64,000 nucleotides of DNA, taken from the NCBI GenBank assembly GCA_026413225.1, contig CM048560.1, positions 16,977,501-17,041,500 of the forward strand, written 5' to 3'. The notes beneath the pieces are model-generated. The model did no database searches and was not told the origin of the DNA. It worked only from the letters and a program-made list of their open reading frames with translations. Within the stretch, counting starts at the first letter, position 1, and every line of letters begins with the position of its first letter. The stretch is from Otis tarda (lineage: Eukaryota; Chordata; Aves; Otidiformes; Otididae). Positions 1 through 10,745 of this stretch are shown here, piece after piece. Made by a program: the position numbers and the translations under genes.

Positions 1-278
1 CCGGGGCCCTACATATATTCTGCAAGACTCCATTAGCCAAATAAGAACAGGTAGGTAATTCAGATTATATATATGAAAAAATCTGTCCTGAAGTACTGTA
101 TTCTATTTAGAAACCATACAAGATTTACTAGGAGCAGCAATTCATTCCTCTTCCTTCTTGGATGATACGCACCACAGAACAAGTTCAGCATAAAATATTT
201 GAACACAGAGCTTTTACTATGCAAGCACACTTTTCCCCCATTAAAAAAAATAGATTAGAAGAAGATATAAACATCTTA

Positions 279-284
279 TTTATT
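279..284 (-). terminator. Distal polyadenylation signal candidate
   Basis: This is AATAAATAA on the minus strand, followed within 30-40 bases by a T-rich run (plus 243-251). By sequence it is a good poly(A) site. It would give LRRC8D a 3' UTR of about 2.65 kb if used. Confidence 0.3.
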
Positions 285-646
285 AAATCAAATAGAAATG
301 CAAAATATATTTCACATGCCTTACATGGAAAAGAGATGAACTTCCAAGACTTTAAAGCAAGACTGTGTCAGCTGACACACAGGAAACAGGAACATTAAAC
401 AGTCACAAAGAGGAGGAAGGACTGGGGGGAGGCACATGAGTGTGATGAGCAGTTCCTCCCCACTCTGAGAAAGTTCTTCTAAAAACAAGAATGGAGTTTA
501 TGCTGAGCAAGCGTCACAAGCCTGAAATGAACTTTAACAGATACTTACTTTGGAGGAAGTTGTCTAAAGAAGTACAACTGGCTAATAACTAGTCAAAACA
601 GTGGTCTAAAATTATGTATACGATACTCATATGAAGTGGACACAAG

Positions 647-652
647 TTTATT
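647..652 (-). terminator. Alternative polyadenylation signal candidate
   Basis: This is an AATAAA hexamer on the minus strand about 2.3 kb past the LRRC8D stop. Its downstream sequence is only mildly T-rich. It may serve a longer LRRC8D 3' UTR or be a chance match. Confidence 0.25.
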
Positions 653-1766
653 TTCTTGAACATCAGTAGGGACAGTAGGAGAACTGGAAACATCAAAAAA
701 AGCTTTTAAAAGCTGGATCAATCCACGGCTGCATTCTGTGCAACTCTGCTATTAAAATAAGAAAAAAAAAGATGAAAAATAGAATTATTTTTCTAAAATA
801 TTTGAGTTACGTTGTCATCCTCCAAATCTTCCTCACTCACAAAATTTCTTGGAAGCTGAAATGACACTCGACAGCAAATACAGAGCATATACCAATAGTA
901 TATTCCACAGTTTTTCTAAAGAGTCCATAGTCCAGCAATTTTAAAGTGATCTATGTGCAAAAAATAACCACATGAAAGAGTTTCTTAAAAAAAAAAAAAA
1001 ACAACAACAAAAAACCATCCACTGCAGCCTTAATTTCTACTTAAAAAAATTCTGAGGATCAGCACTAAATTTCCCAGTGGAGGACAGATCAGTAACTGCA
1101 AGTATTCTGCCAAACCTGTGACTTGGTGTTGCAGAACTGTCAACATTCCAAGTTTTCTACCTGCTAGCAAGTGGAAAACAGACTGTATCCCCAAAAGAAG
1201 TGGGAGAACCACTATTCATAGAGTCATAGCTCTTCTGGTATACATAGACACGCAGTGCAGGTATGTATTCAGAGACTGCTACCTACAGCTGAGAACAGTC
1301 CTCCCAGCATGACTAACAGTAAATAATTAACAATGAAATGTGCAAGATTCATAAGAGCAGTGCTTGAAATGTTCCTGACTGCTCAATGCCCTTAGGCCTA
1401 AACTATCCCCTAGTTAACAGGGGTGTAAGTCAGGGCAGCTCTGGTGAAGTTACAGTAGAAATTGCTGTGCATGAGGATTTCTGTATGAGAAGAACAGTCC
1501 CTTGAACTACAGACTAGTTCAGTCCTGACTGCACTATAATAGGGAATTGTGTTTAAACCGTGAGTAATCATGTAATCATCTCCCAGCATAGTACTTCTTT
1601 TCTGCACACATGGAATGTAAATGGGCAAGATTTACAACTGATGATTTTGCAGATTTAATGGATTATATTTCTTTAATGGTTCTGGCAATGCAAACTCAGT
1701 TAAAAAAAAACAATGAAAAAAAAAAAAACAAAAAAAATCCCATGCTCACTACTGTCTGCTTTTTTC

Positions 1767-1772
1767 TTTATT
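1767..1772 (-). terminator. LRRC8D: Probable main LRRC8D polyadenylation signal
   Basis: TTTATT on the plus strand reads AATAAA on the minus strand. It lies about 1.14 kb past the stop codon. Downstream (plus 1738 to 1702), the minus strand is strongly T-rich, fitting a U-rich downstream element. Cleavage would fall near 1745-1755. Confidence 0.5.
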
Positions 1773-2913
1773 TGATGACTGTTCTGGCACACAGTTCGGG
1801 TTTTCTAACAGTGCGTAAGTGTTTAAAAACATCAAATTACTTGGGCTGGGGTGGGGGAGAAGGGTGGTCCTATGGTTGAAGTCTAGATGTGGAAGACACA
1901 CCACAATAGGCAATAAAGCTAACTCACCTTGGGTAAATCTTTAACACTTATGTCTCTGTCGTTAGGCTAGTAAATGGAGCAGGCAACCCAGTTCCTAAGC
2001 AAGGGCTATGAAACAAGACAGTCAGCAACTCATAAAATGCCTTGAGTTTCCCAGATTAAAACTCAGAAGAAGAGCAAAACATGAGCAGCAGAATCACTCG
2101 GTGTTTAATGGCTTTCGGAGTCACCTTGCAAAACAGTTCGAATATCAAAACTATCCCCAACTTGAAAGCCAAGTGGCAGTGTTCTCCCTTTTTCCACCCA
2201 CTTGCTGTGTGGGACTGAGGAGCGTTATGGAAGCTGAGGGGAAGACCAGCTGCAGGAACATGACCAGTCTTTGTCGGTGTGGAGTAGCAGCACATGGGAC
2301 CACAGAAGAAATCTCACCCAACAACATGAGGCCTTGAGGATGAAGAATGAAGGGAAACACACTTGGCCTGATGCAAACCACATACCTTAATACAGGAAAA
2401 CGGTGGTTCTGGTGCAGTTCAAAGCACAGCCAAACGGGTTTCTTTTGCTGAGGATGGCTGAACACTAACAACACACATCAATGTGTGTTTCAAGTGCTGT
2501 CAGAACCATACCATATACAACTTTTATCCTTGTTTTTCCCCCCCACAATGCACTAAAGTAAATCCAGACCTTAAGGAATAACTTGCATAGTAAGAAAAGG
2601 TCATCAATTTAATCATTTACTTTAAGCAGGCAAGCAAATTTGTAAACATTCAAAAGCGGCAGCATCCAAGTTACAAACAATTTAAGGAAAAAAGAATTGA
2701 GATTATTAAAGGTTCTTTATCCTCTCAAAAATTTTGGAAATAATCTCTTTTAAAACACTGCAAACATTGAACACTCGGTTACACCTCTTCTAATCCTGCT
2801 AGTAGTCCTGCCTTCCAAGGAATTCTGCTTTCTAAAATGCATGGTCTCACAACTGCCATACTTTTTAGCATTTGCCCTTTTGGAAGTTGGCTATCAGAGC
2901 ATTTCACCTCAGC

Positions 2914-5484
2914 CTAAATCCCATTAGCAAAGGGAATGCTTGTGTCTTGATTCAACACCTCTTTAACTTCCGAGGGCAAAGCGTCAAAGAGGTGATCTTC
3001 CACCACGAGCCCGCTTTTCCTGAGAAGCTGACACTGCCCCAGCGTGGCCGGCAGACGGTCCAAGCAGTTTCCCTTCAGTTCCAGATGAGTCAGCTGCAAC
3101 AGTTGACTAACTTTATCTGGGATTGAGGTAATACAGTTTTGTCCCAGACTCAAAGTCCTCAATTTAACACATTTAAACAACTGTTTTGGCAAAATGTCGA
3201 CTTTGTTTCCTGTGATGTGAAAATGCTGCAGATTTTGAAGCAAACCTATTTCCACTGGAATCAATGCAATTGAGTTGTAGCTTACATCTAAACACCTAAG
3301 TTTCTGTAAACTGAACACTGCGGCTGGTAAGGATTCGAGTTTGTTATTGGAGAGGTAAAGAGACTCCAAATTCTTTATGTGGGTGATGGAGGAAGGAATG
3401 TTGACTATTTTATTGTGCCACAGCTTTAAACAAGTCAATCTTTTTAAGTGCTGGAAACTGATGATTTCTTCAATTGTGCGTATGCTATTTGACTTTAAAT
3501 CCAGTTCCTGTAAGTTAGAGAGGCTAAAGATGGCATGGGGAATTCTCTCCAGTTCACAGTTCTGCAGTTCCAACTCCGCAACGTTAGTCATTTTCTTAAG
3601 GCTATTGAGTACCACAAGCTTAGTGCCGTCATTATGAATGACTAGTTTTGTCAGATGTGGTGCCACATCTGTGATATTGGGGGGAATTTTGGTCAAATTG
3701 CTCTTCACGTGGAGAATTTTAAGGTGTCTCAACTCTCTGAGAGATTCAAGCCCTATCATTTTATTGTTTTCAGAGTTCAAGTTGCCTATCAAGTACAATT
3801 CACGGAGGTTTTTGAGCAAATACACCCACGCGGGAATTTCTGCAACATCTGTGAATTTCACATGAAGGCATCTCAAGTGGTCCCGCAGGAAGCTGAAGGC
3901 AGTCTGCTCGACCTTCGCAGGGCAGTGGCACAGATGAAGCTCCTGAAGATTTGTCATCTGGGAAATTTTTGCTGGGATTTTCGCTTCAGGAATCAGCTCC
4001 AGTTTCAACACATCCAGATCTGTCAGATCAAACACTGCATCGGGGACCCCCGACAGCATGAAGAGATGCAACTCTTGCTTGTCCTGGGCATTGCGGGAAA
4101 CATGTTGCCGCAGCTTTTCAAACGTCCATTCATGGTTTAAACTAATTTCCCGTAGTTTGTTCTCACTTACCTCTGACAAAAAGACACCAAATCGCTTAGA
4201 ATACAGCTGGTCATACTGATCTACCATATGCAAGAGAAATGCAAAATCGTTTTTGACATCAGGGATATCACTGAAGCTACTCTCTTCTCTGACCTTTTCA
4301 AAGGAATATTCTTTTAAAGGTATTCGGAACAGCCAGAAAAGCGTGTAGAGGCAGATAAAGCCATAGACACAAATAAGGGAAATATAGCTGATAAGCAGCT
4401 TCTTCAACATGTAAGCCATGTTGTGTGTACATTCAAACTGTGTGTAGCCAATCAGGTGCTCCACTTTTGGGTTGCAGATGTGTTCAAAACTAATGGTGTT
4501 GACAAAATTTGCAGTATAACAGAGAATAAATATGAACTTGACAGTCTTGATGACAGTTTGGCCAACATAGAGCTTGTAAATCAGATCACTGTCCTCCACA
4601 TGAGCCCGGAATTTACGGACTTTCTCAAACAGCGCTTTGGCTTGTTCTCCGTCTTTCTTATCTAAAATAGTGACACTGGGAACCTCGATCATCGGCTTGT
4701 CAGCTGAAAATTTGAAGCCAGACTTTGTTATCATGGGAGTGCTGGCACTTGGGCTTCCTTCATCACTGCTAGTGGAAACATACTTGGGCAGGGACTGCGC
4801 ACCAGTTAGCCTCTGTTTGTTCTCCTCAGAGTCCTCACATGCTGTTTCGGACAATGCTTTTGTAGTCCAAGGGGACTCAAAGCACTTCCCTAATATAGAC
4901 ACAAAATGCTCAATTTTTGAGCAAGTCTTGGGATACTTGAACCAAAAATTGCTACTGACTATTAAAATGATAGTATGGATGAGAACAAGATAGGGAAAAT
5001 ACTTTGAATACCAAGGAAGAGCCAAATGATAGCACATCTGGTTAATAAATACGTACTGCTGAAAATCCAAATTTGTTTTACGGCCTAAAGAATCTCTCTG
5101 CTCCTTCTTCAGCTCCTGGCCTGATTCAGTGGGTTGATACTGAGAAGAGGTAGCTCTGCTCAGAGGTACGTCAGGTGTTACAGTAGGGGCACTTCCGCAG
5201 GAAACCGTTCTCATTGATGCTTCTTCTCCTTGACCAGTGGTTGTTTCAACAGTGGTAAAGTCAGCCTTTCCTGACGCGCTGGGTTGTGCTTTTGAATTTA
5301 CAGTAGACTGCAACACTGGCAAGCAGACCACCTGGTCTTTGGTCAGCTGCATGGTTCCAGCAAAAATGGCAACCATTAACATAACAACAGCCAGATAATC
5401 CATAAATACATCCCACCATGGTTTCAAGATACGGTAAGTTGGCTGGATGTCATTGAGCGATGCAACTTCTGCAAGGGTAAACAT
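2914..5484 (-). CDS. LRRC8D: LRRC8D, volume-regulated anion channel subunit D
   Basis: Encodes 856 residues, against 858 in human LRRC8D as I recall it; identity is near complete in the membrane and leucine-rich-repeat parts. LRRC8D assembles with the obligatory subunit LRRC8A into hexameric plasma-membrane channels that open on cell swelling and pass chloride and organic osmolytes; subunit D favours larger or uncharged solutes (family knowledge). Visible architecture: four membrane segments at about 23-45, 163-184, 313-333 and 362-386; a long first extracellular loop (46-162) with Cys54 and Cys151; a second loop with Cys337 and Cys352; a cytosolic loop 185-312; and about fifteen leucine-rich repeats from about 480 to 830. 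Phe141 lies where human Phe143 forms the pore constriction. The start is the Met two bases inside the splice acceptor. An in-frame ATG seven codons upstream is intronic. The whole CDS sits in one exon, as is normal for LRRC8 genes, with no frameshift or internal stop. Confidence 0.97.
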   Translation of the reverse strand: MFTLAEVASLNDIQPTYRILKPWWDVFMDYLAVVMLMVAIFAGTMQLTKDQVVCLPVLQSTVNSKAQPSASGKADFTTVETTTGQGEEASMRTVSCGSAPTVTPDVPLSRATSSQYQPTESGQELKKEQRDSLGRKTNLDFQQYVFINQMCYHLALPWYSKYFPYLVLIHTIILIVSSNFWFKYPKTCSKIEHFVSILGKCFESPWTTKALSETACEDSEENKQRLTGAQSLPKYVSTSSDEGSPSASTPMITKSGFKFSADKPMIEVPSVTILDKKDGEQAKALFEKVRKFRAHVEDSDLIYKLYVGQTVIKTVKFIFILCYTANFVNTISFEHICNPKVEHLIGYTQFECTHNMAYMLKKLLISYISLICVYGFICLYTLFWLFRIPLKEYSFEKVREESSFSDIPDVKNDFAFLLHMVDQYDQLYSKRFGVFLSEVSENKLREISLNHEWTFEKLRQHVSRNAQDKQELHLFMLSGVPDAVFDLTDLDVLKLELIPEAKIPAKISQMTNLQELHLCHCPAKVEQTAFSFLRDHLRCLHVKFTDVAEIPAWVYLLKNLRELYLIGNLNSENNKMIGLESLRELRHLKILHVKSNLTKIPPNITDVAPHLTKLVIHNDGTKLVVLNSLKKMTNVAELELQNCELERIPHAIFSLSNLQELDLKSNSIRTIEEIISFQHLKRLTCLKLWHNKIVNIPSSITHIKNLESLYLSNNKLESLPAAVFSLQKLRCLDVSYNSIALIPVEIGLLQNLQHFHITGNKVDILPKQLFKCVKLRTLSLGQNCITSIPDKVSQLLQLTHLELKGNCLDRLPATLGQCQLLRKSGLVVEDHLFDALPSEVKEVLNQDTSIPFANGI

Positions 5485-5486
5485 TC

Positions 5487-5520
5487 CTACAAGAGAAAAA
5501 GACAAAGTCAGTATTGTTGA
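5487..5520 (-). promoter_or_regulatory. LRRC8D: Splice acceptor of the LRRC8D coding exon
   Basis: Read on the minus strand, a T/C-rich stretch (TTTGTCTTTTTCTCTTGTAG) ends at the AG at 5488-5487. It is a strong consensus 3' splice site and decides the start of the protein, because the next Met upstream (5505-5503) lies inside the polypyrimidine tract. Confidence 0.9.
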
Positions 5521-8457
5521 CTAGTGAGCAGGGTATTTTAACATTTAATAACAGTCACACCATGACATACAGATCCTCAGAAGGTTCCAGTTTTCATTAT
5601 GTTTTGTTGCCTGTCACACACTGTCCAGCATTCCACTCAACACTTTTCTCAAAGGGTATGTACTGAAAAGATACATTACTTCAGCATCAAAATAGACGTC
5701 GTCTCACTTCAGACCAGGTGATATTTACCTATCTTTGCCACTTCACAGTACAAGCACCTAGGCCTGCCTCTGTGCAGCCAAAATATCTGAAAGGTAAGGT
5801 GCTGTAGCTGATACATATTAATAACATGAATAGCAACAATTGATTATACTGCACATCTGATCCTAAAAAAATTACTGCTTGAGTCTGAACATGTGAAATC
5901 CAGCACAAACATTATTTTGTAGTACCTTGCATTTAAACAAAATCACATTTGTTAAATGCTTTGCACCTTCCTTATGACTTGCACAGCACATTTTAGGTCT
6001 CTTAGATTACAAGCAAGGTCTCTCATTTCTTTTCCATCTAACACAATAACAGTCAATGTCTTCCACTCCTTCCTATTGAGCATCCACATTGCTTACCAGA
6101 TTGATTGGCCCCTTTCCCTTAAGTACCACTGCACAAGGAAAAGTCTTGTAGTTATTACATTAATATTTGGCAAAATTTTTAAATGTGTTTGGATGTTGTA
6201 CAGTTGAAAACCAGTTATCACCCATTCATTGGGCCAAGCGGTACTGTATAAACTTGTTTCCCCAATTAATGAAGAAATAATCCTTCCTCAGAAAAATCCA
6301 ACCCAGCTAACCAAGGAAAATACCCCGCAACTCTTTCTTGACATAATAGGGAAAATATTTTTTTCAGATCATCATCACAGCCTGGTGATTACAGAGGAAG
6401 CTGGTTAGTCCAGGTAGCACAGGAGCAGGCAGCAAGGCTTTTACTTTAAATGAAATGTATGCACTGCCAGACAAAGTGGCAAACTGATCATGTGAGAATC
6501 CAAACCTCTTTGTAGCTCTAAACAGCTTGCTTTGCTTTTTGTTTTGACAAAGTCTAGAGGACTCAAATGATCAGCTTTTTAAAAATTAAGCTTCCTGTGC
6601 AAGCAGGATGTGGTAAAATCATCATTTTAACTGCTGAACTTGTGACACAAATTTGCCATTTCTGAAGTAAAATATGTAGCTTGGAGTGCACATGGAGTGG
6701 GAAAGGAGACAGGATATACATTATCACACGGTCTGGCTCCCTTTGATTGGGAGAACAGCAGCTCAGCAGAGCTCAAGGAGATCAAAGCAGGCAGTATAAA
6801 GATGCACCAGATTTATTATTTTTAACTTGTAGCATACCAATTCATACAGACCCACACCTTAAAAACCTTAAATGACAGTGTCACAGGCAATGAATATACA
6901 ACATAGCAGCTTGATTATTTCTGGTCTACGTTTCTCTGAAGAAAAGACAAGACATTTCTGTAGGCAGAACTCAAACATCAGCTACTGTCTATACAGTCAA
7001 AGGCATGCATTAACCTCCGTCCTTCCCCAGACCAGCGCAAGCAGCTCCCACGACCTCAGTCTGCGGGCAAGGGCAACAGTTGCCATGAGGGAGCCCAGCA
7101 TGGAGCTCACGATGAAAGCATCTCCTCCACCACAGGGAGGGATCCAGCCCCTGGCCTCCCACACGCTCCTGCCACAAGCTTTTGCTGGTTTTGCATACCT
7201 AGCCTGCGATTTGGTGAAGGCAGCCAGGGAGGAGAGGGTTTTATCTCACTGCAGTACTCATCTCAGTTGGTGCCGTTGGCACAGTTGCCAAAACGTAAGA
7301 GTTAGGGGTCAGTTCCTCAAGGAATGGTCAGAAGAAACTTCTAGCTCTCTATTTTCCAGTGAACAAATTAAGGTCAAATACTCCTCCCTCATCAATAACA
7401 CAAGTTGTTGGTGTCTTACAGTTCTCCCAGCTCCACAGGAGCCTCCTCCAGGCAGCATGGCTCCTGGGCCTTTCTCCACACACCTCCCCAGGGCTGTGGT
7501 TGCTATAGGAAGTGCGGAGGAACGCAGACCAGTAACACACCCACAGCTATCAAAGCCTCACGGTACTTTACTTGAGGTTAGCTACAAACTCCCATTTTCT
7601 TTAACATCTCCCAGAGCTTACCTAGACTGAGTCACAGCATGACTGCTTGCCCAAGAATTGCTACCTTTGACATTTAAATAACAGCCCTGTGCAAAAAGAA
7701 CAGCATTAGTCATTTGTACTAATGTGAACAAATAGATAAAAAGGACTCTTCCTTACTCCTAAGGCACAACTGCCACCTGCCCAGGACAGCAGAGTTTTGT
7801 TTTGGTGGGGTGGGGTTTTTTTTTGTTTGTTTGTTTTCTCTCCCCTACATGGATTTTTTTTCTTTCTTGGAAGCTGTTTGGAAAGGATGCTCTTACAGAT
7901 CTCCAGGCTGTTTTCACTGTGGTCTCACCCACCTTGGCAACCACAAGAACTTCTCGTCCACAAAGTTACTACTGCAACAGTTCAACAGGACAGCAGAGAG
8001 TCCTTGCTCAGCGTTCGGCAAGTCATGTGTGCTTACTACAGCCATGCCTCTGCGTATAGAGCTGTGCAATGTGCAGGGAAGAGGCAAGCAGGATGGGAAG
8101 GAGGAATGAGATGAGTTCTGTAACAAACATGGGTAGCTGCCACTTCTTGTTCCTCTGGGGCTAGCCTTTCCCTCAACTTTGCACTAGCTAATTATGTGGG
8201 AAGTTACATGATTGCAGTTTGGGCCACAACCTGCAGAATTCCTCTCACAGAATGAAGGTGATTTTTTTTTTTTTTGCTTCTGCCTGAGAATACACGGATA
8301 AAGCACTGCAGACGTGGCTGCTCTATGCAACTGAAATAATGGAAAAAAGAGAGCACAAAGTGGTTCTAGCCAAAGACTGAGAAAGAACAATAAATAAAGC
8401 TAAAGCTAAAAATCACCTCTACCAGACCTCTGTCTTACACATATACAAAATTATTTC

Positions 8458-8479
8458 AAAAAAAAAAAAAAAAAAAAAA
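8458..8479. repeat. A22 homopolymer
   Basis: An uninterrupted run of 22 A. No source retroelement was recognised in the sequence before it. Confidence 0.95.
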
Positions 8480-10683
8480 GGTTAGGAAATACAACACAGC
8501 CCATGTAATCCTCTTTGTGAGGCTGTAGGCAGCGTGGTGTAACAGGAGCTTTACATGGAGAAGGACCACATTCAATGCTCCCAACACGTCTTTTCTTTCA
8601 AGTTACTGATACTCACAAAAGAGCTGCTGTTTTGGCAGAGATTAGCAGCTATGAAACACAAAAACCCCTGTGTGGCATTACTGTCTAACACTGTGTCTCA
8701 TAAAAGACAGGCAGACCTTTTTCTAGCTAGCAAAAATCAATTCCAGGAACAGAAAACAGGTTTCTGTCCCCACATGTCTAAAATATTTAAAAGCTCTGAG
8801 TCTTAAAAACCAAAAGAAAAAAAACTATAAACCTACACACAGTATAAGACACATTCTGACTGACAGGGTGCAAATAAATTTTAAATTTTCTCTCAAATCC
8901 GTCATTACATGCATTGGTGTTAGATTTCACTAAACTAATAACCATAGAAGTTGACTTTTATTTTATTTTTTGCAGATGCTTAGAAATCAAACTATTAAGA
9001 GGTACTCAGAACAACAGGTCTCTACAGTAGTGTAACGTTTTGGGGTTTTCTTTATTCCACAGTTAAACTTAAAGTACTTAAAGCTTTTAAAAATTGCTTT
9101 TAAAGCTTATTGTCCAGAATATTCCTTGGAGTAGGTAGATAGTATTTTCATCACTAATTTTCACCTCCTTTTAAGGGTGCCAGATCAGGGTTTGAGTTTC
9201 ACAATAAGCTGCATGGTAGTAAGGGTGGGGGGTGGGGGGAGGAAAAAAAAAAAACCACCAAAAAAAAACCCAAACAAAAGACATAAATGCCAGTCTGTGT
9301 CTGGCAGACAGAGCCTGCAACTCCCTGCCACAGGTGGTCTCCCCTCAAGACAAGGGCAGGCTTCATTCACAACTTCAATGCAAAAAATTCTGTAAGCAGG
9401 TAGCTCAAACTGAAGTACAAAGTACTATGCAGCTGAAAAGCCAAAATGTCTGATTTCTCGTGGTGAAAACATATTTCCTTCAGCCCTTTTTTCAGGGCTT
9501 GCAAGGCACTGAACAGACCTTGAGGCTTAGCAGAACATGGGGTTTTGACAGACTGAGATGTAGACCCAACTAGAAAATTGTGGTTCTTGAAGAGAAATAT
9601 TTTTTGAATTCCCAATATCGAATTTCAGGACACAGGCTCCTTTTGAAAATACTATATTTTAGTCTAGTTTTAATAAGCACAGATTTTAATTCAAGCATAT
9701 TGCAGTATGATCTTTAGGGCTGCACAGCTACACAAAATAAGGAAGACTTTTGCTTTTACTAAATAATCCTTTTTCCTATGAAACACTTTGTGTCCAGTTC
9801 TGTAACCTGGATGATGCTCTAGGATAACATTAACCTCTCCCAGCTCCATCCATTACCTCCAGCTGTCTATTGGGTGCATTCTCTCTCCTGGGAAAAAAAA
9901 CAAAACAAAACCTAAATTCTTAACCTAAACAACTGCAACTGTTCTAAGCACAACTGTTTTTTGCTACCTTCTAAGATTTTATGTGGAAAAACTTAAAGTT
10001 CTGAAAGTAGCGTAGTACTATCTCCCCTTTTTATTGCTAATATGATACGGAGCTCTAGAACTAAAACCACTTTGTTTATTTTGTTGTTACGTAAGTTACA
10101 ATGAAAACAGACTATAAAAGGAAAAAAAGTAGACAGTGACAATACAATTGTTCTAAGTTACAGGCCCACATTAAATCAGCAAGGGTAACAACTAATTTCA
10201 TAAATCACACTTACCCAATTATAATCCTTTCATTAATCTTTAAGAAGAGCTATAATAGAAAGAGCTCAGAAAGTGATTAAGCTGGTGAATTTTTCTGATA
10301 TATTTCAGATTATAAATGCTCAAATACAAAGTGGACATATTGTGGTTATTTCTTAAGTGTTCTAGCTTAAATACAGAAGTCAGAGGAAAAGGAAGCAGCA
10401 GATTGGTATGTCACTAATGTTTATTTACATCCTACTTCTTCCTGTACTTACTGATAACTGTCATCTGTCTGCCCCTCTAATTCACTGGTCCTCCTGTTTT
10501 AAAAGCCTATTTAAAGTTAAAGCAAATTCAAAGTTAGAACAAACAAATAAAACCAGATTTGTAGCACATGAACCTCTCATTTTACTTTCAGGTTCCCAAG
10601 ACTCTGCACAAGCCCACTTTGTTTAGGGAAACAAAAGACTCTTGAATTAGCCTTGTCACCGCAACTGGTCAAAAATTTAGTAA

Positions 10684-10745
10684 AAAACAACAACAACAAC
10701 AACCCACAAAAAAACCACCACCACCACCAACAAAAAAACACCCAA
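10684..10745. repeat. (AAC)n / (ACC)n compound microsatellite
   Basis: Several AAC units at 10687-10703 are followed by ACC units at 10714-10729 and an A/C-only tail. The whole stretch lacks G and T, and its complement encodes only W/F-rich nonsense. Confidence 0.9.

Larger units (their letters stand above)
1..1749. other. 3' flank of LRRC8D, no gene seen
   Basis: AT-rich sequence with only short open frames that lack codon bias or recognisable motifs. It contains A-rich tracts at 987-1014 and 1702-1738 and the two distal polyadenylation candidates. ZNF326 would be expected further left in the conserved avian/mammalian order, but none of its exons is visible. Confidence 0.6.
1750..5486 (-). 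other. LRRC8D: LRRC8D terminal exon (CDS plus 3' UTR)
   Basis: On the minus strand, a pyrimidine tract ending in TTGTAG immediately precedes GA-ATG, giving an acceptor with AG at 5488-5487 and the exon starting at 5486. The exon therefore adds only two untranslated bases before the start codon, so the Kozak -3 base comes from the last base of the upstream exon. The downstream end is set by the AATAAA at 1772-1767 and is an inference, giving a 3' UTR of about 1.16 kb. The 3' UTR (1750-2913) holds no convincing ORF of its own. Confidence 0.7.

Noticed and set aside
1215..1240. CATAGAGTCATAG resembling a reversed CR1 tail
   Set aside because: The adjoining CR1 block (GGTTGGAAAAGACC-like) is absent, so the match is too short.
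3377..4993. Plus-strand open frames of 75-161 codons
   Set aside because: Antisense shadows of the LRRC8D coding exon.
5485..5505. Upstream in-frame Met extending LRRC8D by seven residues (MSFSLVG)
   Set aside because: These codons fall in the polypyrimidine tract and acceptor of the intron, and known LRRC8D starts MFTLAEV.
9222..9241. G-quadruplex candidate (GGGTGGGGGGTGGGGGG)
   Set aside because: Only three separable runs of three or more G; not a clear four-run motif.
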